Shown one piece after another: positions 59,033-64,000 of a DNA stretch of 64,000 nucleotides (within the stretch, counting starts at the first letter, position 1; each line of letters opens with the position of its first letter). This DNA comes from a candidate division KSB1 bacterium. GTDB lineage: Bacteria > Zhuqueibacterota > Zhuqueibacteria > Zhuqueibacterales > Zhuqueibacteraceae. A program made the translations under genes and the position numbers. The notes beneath the pieces were generated by a model, which did not search any database, had not been told where the DNA came from, and worked only from the letters and a program-made list of their open reading frames with translations. Location of the stretch: assembly GCA_034506255.1 (NCBI GenBank), contig JAPDPX010000005.1, positions 310,001 through 374,000 on the forward strand. The letters are read 5' to 3'.

Positions 59033-60001
59033 TCAGGGCTTTTCCACTTCCTGGCCGTACAGATAATACCAATCATCATAATTGGCGAGGATATCCTGCA
59101 GGGCTTTCGCCGCCTGGGGGGGAAACACGTTTTCGACTTTATGCCATTTATCGGTGAAAAGATGGGCATTTTCCGCATGCAGGAATTGCACGAATTCGAG
59201 AAAGCCGTGCGATTCCCGTTCCGGCTGAAATTGGAACTCGCGGCGGAGTCGTGCCGGATCATCCTGTCGCAGACGTTGGTAGCCTTCATGGGCCTGCAGA
59301 TGAGCCTGGCGCAACTCGGCCTTGCGGCTGGCCCACGTGCGCGACTGAAGCAGCGCCTCAATCAGCCGGCGCTGGCTCGGTGCCAGCTCACGGCCGCGCA
59401 ATTCACCGCTGCCGACTTGATAAAGCAGGCGGCCCGCCAAGCCACTGGCAGCAAGCAGGTCCGCAATTTGGATGTAATCTACCGAGGCGGTGAGCGGCGG
59501 GCGCGGTGGTTCGAGCCAGCCCAAACCGATGAGGTAACGCCGGCGGGTGGTATCCAGCGTGGCATTCACCGTGCTCGTCTGCACGGGAGTTGTGGGGAAC
59601 AGCTCGGGACGCGGGAGGTGTGAAGCGGGGGGTGCCACTTTGGGTGGGGGAGCGCCGGGCGGAGGTGGTGTTGTTTGCGCCGGTGGCGTCACGGGTTGGG
59701 TGGGGGGGCCGGTCTCTTCTTTCCGCCACTGCGCCACGTAGGCCTCCGGCGAAAGTTCCCGGCCATCCGCCAGACGCACCGCCACGATTTTTTCAAGCGC
59801 GATGACTTCGCCATAAGTGAAAGCATCCTTTGCGGTGCGTGCTTCGAAATAGATTTGTCCCTTCCACACATCCGTCACGGTGCAGGCAAAGGAAGAGCCC
59901 CCCTGCAACCGCAACGTCACCGCCCGCTCCTGAGCGAAGAGGGAGCAGACAGTGACGAGCAGAAGCAGCACCACGCACGATGAAAAGCGGAAGCGCCTCA
60001 C
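59033..60001 (-). CDS. Exported protein of unknown function with Pro-rich linker
   Basis: 322 residues from a GTG at 60001 with AAGGA seven bases upstream. This start gives a clean signal peptide (RRFRFSSCVVLLLLVTVCSLFAQ in two parts, cleavage after Ala), whereas the longer open frame overlaps the upstream gene. Residues about 25-100 form a small beta-rich domain (TLRLQGGSSFACTVTDVWKG then FTYGEVIALEKIVAVRLADG). A Pro/Thr linker (about 105-145) leads to a helical C-terminal domain of about 160 residues. No family recognised. It starts 13 bases after the barrel-protein stop, third gene of an envelope operon. Confidence 0.75.
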   Translation of the reverse strand: MRRFRFSSCVVLLLLVTVCSLFAQERAVTLRLQGGSSFACTVTDVWKGQIYFEARTAKDAFTYGEVIALEKIVAVRLADGRELSPEAYVAQWRKEETGPPTQPVTPPAQTTPPPPGAPPPKVAPPASHLPRPELFPTTPVQTSTVNATLDTTRRRYLIGLGWLEPPRPPLTASVDYIQIADLLAASGLAGRLLYQVGSGELRGRELAPSQRRLIEALLQSRTWASRKAELRQAHLQAHEGYQRLRQDDPARLRREFQFQPERESHGFLEFVQFLHAENAHLFTDKWHKVENVFPPQAAKALQDILANYDDWYYLYGQEVEKP

Positions 60002-60014
60002 AGGCCGATCCTTG

Positions 60015-61322
60015 TTAAAAACGAAATGCGAGCGAAGCGAAGGCTTGCTTGATCGTGATCTTTTCGGAAACCGGCACCAGCGTGTCGCTGAAATCATCCA
60101 GCGGTTCTTTATAGTCATGCCACTGGCCGGTGAGCACGGCGAGATCGAGGCGTACCTGCTTGTCCAGAAAGATGCCGACGCCCGCGGTCACGAACTCGCG
60201 ATCGGCATCAGCCGGCAACCCTTTCAGGGGATTGGGATCACGGAAGTAACCGGCGCGCAGCTGCACATCCAGCACCGGCAGGGTGAACTCGGCGCCCAAG
60301 CGCAGGCGGGTGGTGGCACGATAGTTTCGCGCCAGCTCATCATTGGCCTCGTTGCGCGACAGACCCGCGATCGGCGGTTCGGTGGTATAGCGAATCTGCG
60401 ACCAATCATTGTGTTCCCAACTGCCGCTCAGCAGCAAACCGGCGGCATTGAGCGAAGCGCCGGCGCCCAGCGAGAAAGGCGATCGGATTTTGTATTGATA
60501 CCTACCCACCTCGTGGGTGTCGTCAAGGTTGCCGTCGTCGAACTCGGTTTCCTCGCTGGACTCCCAGCGGTCTTTGACCGTGAAAGTCGCGGGCGTGCCC
60601 AGGGTGAAGCCCAGCCGCAACAACGAGGAGGCGCGGTACAGGCCGGCGAGCTTGAGATTGATGCCGGAGAACGTCGAGACCACCGCTTCATCATTGCGAT
60701 AGGAGCGAAAGGTGTAAAGATCAAGAACGTCGCTCTCCGTGAAACTGCTGAGGTAGTCGTTCTTACCGGACCAGATATTGAGAGCGGCACCCAGCGAGAA
60801 GTTGGGCGCCACCTCGGTCGCGCCCGCAAAGGTCCAGGTGCTCAAGCTGCCCTCTTCCAACTCGCTCCAGCGTTGATTGACCGAGTCGCCCGGCGTGCTG
60901 TTGAACCAGGTAAAGCCGAAATTGCCGTCATAGGGCCGCACGCGATGATAGCCGAGCGAGAACACCAGGCTGCCGCGATAGGTGGGAATCGGATAAGCCA
61001 GGCCCAGACTGTTGAAGTTGGTGGCGGAGGCTTTGTCAAGGTTGCGGTTGAAGCCAAAGGCGGTCTCGTTCTCACGTTGCGCGTGGCTCAAAGTGGCGAA
61101 ACCTTCCAGCCGGCGGATTTGGGTCAAGGCGGCGGGATTCCAAAATGCCGCACTGTAATCGTCACCCACACCGGTGTAAGCGCCCCCCATGCCCAGGGCA
61201 CGCCCGCCGACGCCGAATTCAATCCCGCGCTGAAACACCTCTTCCTGAGCGTGTACGGTCGCCAGCAAACCGGCAGCGCCGATGCCGAAAAGCAGCGCCC
61301 GCAAACCATGTTTTATCTTCAT
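60015..61322 (-). CDS. PorV/FadL-like outer-membrane protein
   Basis: 435 residues from the ATG at 61322 (GGAG upstream). Signal peptide ends GLLATVHAQ. The mature start, IEFGVGGRALGMGGAYTGVG, then DDYSAAFWNPAALTQI, is the PorV/FadL-type signature. The barrel has about 14 strands and ends in ASLAFRF with a terminal Phe. PorV is the shuttle of type IX secretion, FadL a fatty-acid channel. Its beta-oxidation neighbours are 30 kb away, so neither role is proven. It lies between the aromatic lipoprotein and the Pro-linker protein in one operon. Confidence 0.82.
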   Translation of the reverse strand: MKIKHGLRALLFGIGAAGLLATVHAQEEVFQRGIEFGVGGRALGMGGAYTGVGDDYSAAFWNPAALTQIRRLEGFATLSHAQRENETAFGFNRNLDKASATNFNSLGLAYPIPTYRGSLVFSLGYHRVRPYDGNFGFTWFNSTPGDSVNQRWSELEEGSLSTWTFAGATEVAPNFSLGAALNIWSGKNDYLSSFTESDVLDLYTFRSYRNDEAVVSTFSGINLKLAGLYRASSLLRLGFTLGTPATFTVKDRWESSEETEFDDGNLDDTHEVGRYQYKIRSPFSLGAGASLNAAGLLLSGSWEHNDWSQIRYTTEPPIAGLSRNEANDELARNYRATTRLRLGAEFTLPVLDVQLRAGYFRDPNPLKGLPADADREFVTAGVGIFLDKQVRLDLAVLTGQWHDYKEPLDDFSDTLVPVSEKITIKQAFASLAFRF

Positions 61323-61365
61323 AGTGATCTCCATCTCGCTTTAGAATGCGTTCCTGTTTGCAGCT

Positions 61366-62418
61366 TCAGTTCCTGCTCCGGCGGTTGGAAGAACCGGAGT
61401 TACTGGATTTGGATCCCGAGCTCGAACTGTCTCGGCTGGGCGAGCCGGAATGTCCGGAAGAACTTCCGGAACTGTGAATCGAAGGCGCGCCGCTGGAGGA
61501 AGATTCGCGCGACGGTGCGATCCGGCGTGAGCTCGAGCCGTCGCCGGAAGACTTCCGGCCTTCACGCCGCGTGCCGGATTCGCGCTGCCCCGATGATTTT
61601 GGCTTGCTGACGCTGTCGGCGCTTTTTGAGGTGCTGGGAGCGGTGTAGGTTCGATCAGTGGGGCGCGGGCTGCCGACCGCATCGGTGGTTCGATCTTCGA
61701 TGCTGCGTCGGGAGACCCGCCGCCGGTCGGTATTTTGGCCCTGCCCCGGTGTTGTGCGCTCGCGCGTATCGACTTCACTCCGGCGCTGGCGGCGATATGA
61801 ACCATCGGCGCCACGATCGAAGACCGTATCACCGGGTTTGCTGATATTGGTACGATCGGCAATCGGCTGGCTGATGCTTCCACGTCGGCCGCCGAAATCG
61901 TCACCGCTGTCACGGCTGCCGCGCCGGCCAAACTCGCGTTTCTTGCCTGCCACCGGCGGATCGTAGACAGGTGAGCCGGGATAGTAAATCCATCCGGGGT
62001 GATAGTAGGGCCGCGGTCCCCACCAGGAATAATAGTCCCGATACCAGGGATCCCAATAGCCGACCCAACGGGTGCCACACCAGTTCCAATAGTCGTAGAA
62101 TGCACCCCAGCCAATCGAAAAATAGAAACGGTTGCGCGGATGATAGGGATAATAATACCAGGAATAGTACCATGGATCCCACGGATCCCAGGGATCATAG
62201 TCATAAATGTAGATGTTGGTGACGCCGGGCCGGTCGCGCTCGTCGTCTGAATTTTTGGAATAAGCAGCCTCTTCCTTCTGTCCGGCCTCGTTTTCGTCTA
62301 TGACGGCCACATCAGGCTCATCATCTTGATCTGGACGCGCGAGCTGCGTGTAACAACCGCTGATGACAAAGCTCATCACCGTCAGACCAATGGCTAAAAG
62401 ACAGGCTTTCGGTTTCAT
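61366..62418 (-). CDS. Tyr/Trp-rich, Ser/Arg-rich low-complexity lipoprotein
   Basis: 350 residues from the ATG at 62418 with a perfect AAGGAGG upstream. Lipobox VISGC (Cys22). An acidic segment (about 30-62) is followed by an aromatic block (about 70-155) with motifs such as YDYDPWDPWDPWYYSWYYY. The last 190 residues are Ser/Arg/Gly-rich and surely disordered. It has no predicted enzyme fold. It may be a structural or adhesive surface lipoprotein. First gene of the operon with the barrel protein (43-base gap) and the Pro-linker protein. Confidence 0.78.
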   Translation of the reverse strand: MKPKACLLAIGLTVMSFVISGCYTQLARPDQDDEPDVAVIDENEAGQKEEAAYSKNSDDERDRPGVTNIYIYDYDPWDPWDPWYYSWYYYPYHPRNRFYFSIGWGAFYDYWNWCGTRWVGYWDPWYRDYYSWWGPRPYYHPGWIYYPGSPVYDPPVAGKKREFGRRGSRDSGDDFGGRRGSISQPIADRTNISKPGDTVFDRGADGSYRRQRRSEVDTRERTTPGQGQNTDRRRVSRRSIEDRTTDAVGSPRPTDRTYTAPSTSKSADSVSKPKSSGQRESGTRREGRKSSGDGSSSRRIAPSRESSSSGAPSIHSSGSSSGHSGSPSRDSSSSGSKSSNSGSSNRRSRN

Positions 62419-62887
62419 GGAGTTTTCCTCCTTAAATCAAGCCTTGACTTTACTGCAAGAACTTTGGGGATTTTCATCGAAATTTATGTGATGCCGAAGG
62501 GCACCACTGTCGGGCACTTCGTTATCAAGCACGAATGCGTTTCATTCGCGTCGTGCACATTAACCGACAGGCGCCCAAGCGGTTCAATCCTACATCAGCA
62601 AAACCACAAACTACGCAGAGGTTTAATCCCCTGAATCCACTTCCTGTTCCCCTGTTTTTCTAGGGCAAGCGTCGTGCCATACTGGGTTTGCGGATGAAGC
62701 AACATGCCCCCAATGATTTTTAAATTTTTCCAGTGACTTGCAGCAGCATCCCGGCGCTGGCTTTTTGAGCGTCTGCCACTGTCATGTTGCAAGTCTACGC
62801 AATTGTAAAGACGATATACACAACCTCGAAGCTGGATGCGTCATCTTCTCACACAATCCCCTGTGCGCCGTTTCAACGGTCGCGGGA
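62419..62887. other. Intergenic region with a structured element
   Basis: 469 bases upstream of the aromatic lipoprotein gene and downstream of the TonB gene (same strand). It carries the nested inverted repeats listed at 62507-62570. Otherwise no gene was recognised; AACCACAAACTACGCAGAGG near 62604 resembles scattered short intergenic repeats. Confidence 0.4.
62507..62570. other. Nested inverted repeats, possible structured RNA
   Basis: CTGTCGG (62507-62513) pairs with CCGACAG (62564-62570). Inside, GCACGA (62529-62534) pairs with TCGTGC (62551-62556), and CGAATG (62532-62537) can alternatively pair with CATTCG (62543-62548). The last two pairings exclude each other in part, giving two possible folds. 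It lies about 90 bases upstream of the lipoprotein start, in its likely leader on the minus strand. Confidence 0.4.
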
Positions 62888-63550
62888 TCATTGGCGATAG
62901 TCAAAGTTGTAGGACAGAGTGAACCAGGATTTCAACGGGCCGTTTCTGCCGCGTGCAGGCAAGAAGCGCGTCGCTTGGGCGGCTTTTTTGGCGGCTTCAG
63001 CGCACAGTTCACTGCCGGTGGTGTTCTCCAGGATCGTAACGCTCAACACCCTGCCGCGTTCGCTGATTTCCACGCTCAGCTTGACCTCGCCACGCACCCC
63101 CTTCTTGCGTTCCGCTTCGGGAAACTGGGGAAAAACTGAAGCCAGAGGCCGCGCCGGAGAAAGCAAGCCGCCACCAACCTCCTCCAACGCGCCGATTTCG
63201 CCGGCTTCCACTCCGCCGGCAACAGAGTCGGAGACTTCACCCGCTTGGAGTTGTGCCGGCTCAGGCAGTACAGTTTGGGGGGCGGGCTGATCCTGGCTGG
63301 GCAGCACCACAGCCGGTTTGGGTGGCGGTGGCAGACGGCTACCCTGCCTGGTGGCCGGCACATGCTCCACCGTGATTACGGGAATCTTGACTTCCACATG
63401 CTGCTGCGCCAACGGCAAATACCAAAATTGACTGGCGTAGCCTGCCAGCCCGGCGAGCGCAATCACTGCCAGTAACGCCCACTCAATCCGACGTGAATAG
63501 CCGAGCTTGAAAGTCTCAAAAGCTGGAAGGTTTTCGTTGGAACTTTTCAT
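62888..63550 (-). CDS. TonB-family energy transducer
   Basis: 220 residues from MKSSNENLPAFETFKLGYSR at 63550. One N-terminal membrane helix (about 23-42) is followed by the Pro-rich spanning segment (SRLPPPPKPAVVL and neighbours). The C-terminal TonB domain has VFPQFPEAERKKGVRGEVKL and SVEISERGRVLSVTILENTT. It transmits proton-motive force to outer-membrane receptors. ExbB, ExbD and a receptor are not in the window. The upstream frame extends 24 codons but without a better start; GGAGG lies about ten bases before this ATG. Confidence 0.9.
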   Translation of the reverse strand: MKSSNENLPAFETFKLGYSRRIEWALLAVIALAGLAGYASQFWYLPLAQQHVEVKIPVITVEHVPATRQGSRLPPPPKPAVVLPSQDQPAPQTVLPEPAQLQAGEVSDSVAGGVEAGEIGALEEVGGGLLSPARPLASVFPQFPEAERKKGVRGEVKLSVEISERGRVLSVTILENTTGSELCAEAAKKAAQATRFLPARGRNGPLKSWFTLSYNFDYRQ

Positions 63551-64000
63551 GGATACGCCTGCCTCCCCCGCAAGCCGGTGGTTGCAGCAGTGGCGCTCCT
63601 GCGCGCCACACCGGTGAATCAACCAGCGTGCGGTTCATGCCCGAGGGCAACGCCAATATAGTATTCCACCCGCCGAATACAACGCTTTTCTTGCGACCGA
63701 GAGCGAGATCATTTTACACATATCAACTGCCAAGTTGTCTCATTGCCGTACGCACACCAAAATTATCTGCTCACCGTGCTGTCATGACCCTTGCAATTCC
63801 CGCTGGCGTGGCCTTTTCCGCCGCCATGCCACTCCCCGCTTGCGACAGCATCGCACACGATACACCCGGGCGGGCACCGCCGTGATCGTTCTGCCCACTC
63901 ACCTCAACGGCGATGCGCGATTTCTCAACGGCACCGTCAAAGAAACACAGCGGCAACACCACCGTGATCCTCGCCTTCTCCACACTGCCAGGCGTGCGGG
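63551..64000. other. Right end of window, no supported gene
   Basis: 450 bases beyond the TonB start. A minus-strand frame ending at 63771 is open to the window edge but cannot be told from a shadow. No repeat or terminator was seen. Confidence 0.3.

Noticed and set aside
63771..64000. Minus-strand frame open to the right edge (contains ITVVLPLCFFDGAVEKSRIA)
   Set aside because: Could be the end of a real gene, but only about 75 residues are visible, no family is recognised, and the opposite strand is equally open.

Overview
The window is GC-rich bacterial chromosome with 49 complete protein genes and one partial one. No rRNA, tRNA, CRISPR array, transposase or phage gene was recognised. Two proteins end in the Por-type (type IX secretion) sorting domain with the NYPNPFNP-type motif, and two outer-membrane proteins look like the PorV/FadL barrels that accompany that pathway. 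Together with CxxCH cytochromes, a TonB protein and Tyr/Trp-rich lipoproteins, this suggests a Gram-negative member of the Bacteroidota/FCB-like groups. Candidate phylum KSB1 or a Calditrichota relative is my best guess from gene content; no marker gene is present to prove it.

Layout. 1-15 kb holds housekeeping and hydrolase genes: an S9 peptidase end, a bifunctional-nuclease/UVR protein, a ClpS homologue, a double GNAT, a NamZ-type muramidase, an aminotransferase, MarC, a penicillin acylase, a monoheme lipoprotein with a barrel protein, an M28 peptidase, HisC and a Yip1 protein. 15.4-21.6 kb is an accessory locus: a small zinc-ribbon protein followed by a 1540-residue CHAT protease / NB-ARC-like NTPase / TPR protein whose 15 TPR units are almost identical at DNA level. 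It is bracketed by direct copies of a dispersed repeat, one of which carries a nested insertion. 21.8-30.1 kb is a fatty-acid beta-oxidation run (TetR/FadR-like regulator, thiolase, hydratase-dehydrogenase, acyl-CoA dehydrogenase, EtfB, EtfA) with a FadR-type operator in front of the regulator. 30.4-35.7 kb is an amino-sugar group (NagX-like acyltransferase, GH20 hexosaminidase, sodium symporter).

36.6-43.2 kb holds a sorted sulfatase, an ECF sigma/anti-sigma pair, a thioredoxin-like lipoprotein, a further lipoprotein and an outer-membrane protein. 43.2-51 kb holds an M16 protease, a phosphoesterase and a MacB-type permease plus adaptor without an ATPase gene. 51.7-55.9 kb holds an RsmB-type rRNA methylase, an M14 carboxypeptidase with a small lipoprotein partner and a Cys-rich protein of unknown function. 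56.7-58.8 kb pairs a MarR regulator with an octaheme cytochrome carrying the type IX sorting domain, a candidate surface electron-transfer protein. 59-63.6 kb is an envelope operon plus TonB.

Non-coding structure is unusually rich: at least two related families of roughly 300-350 bp interspersed repeats, two smaller MITE-like elements, three convincing gene-end terminators, and two further intrinsic-terminator hairpins lying directly in front of start codons. All coordinates and alignments were read by eye.
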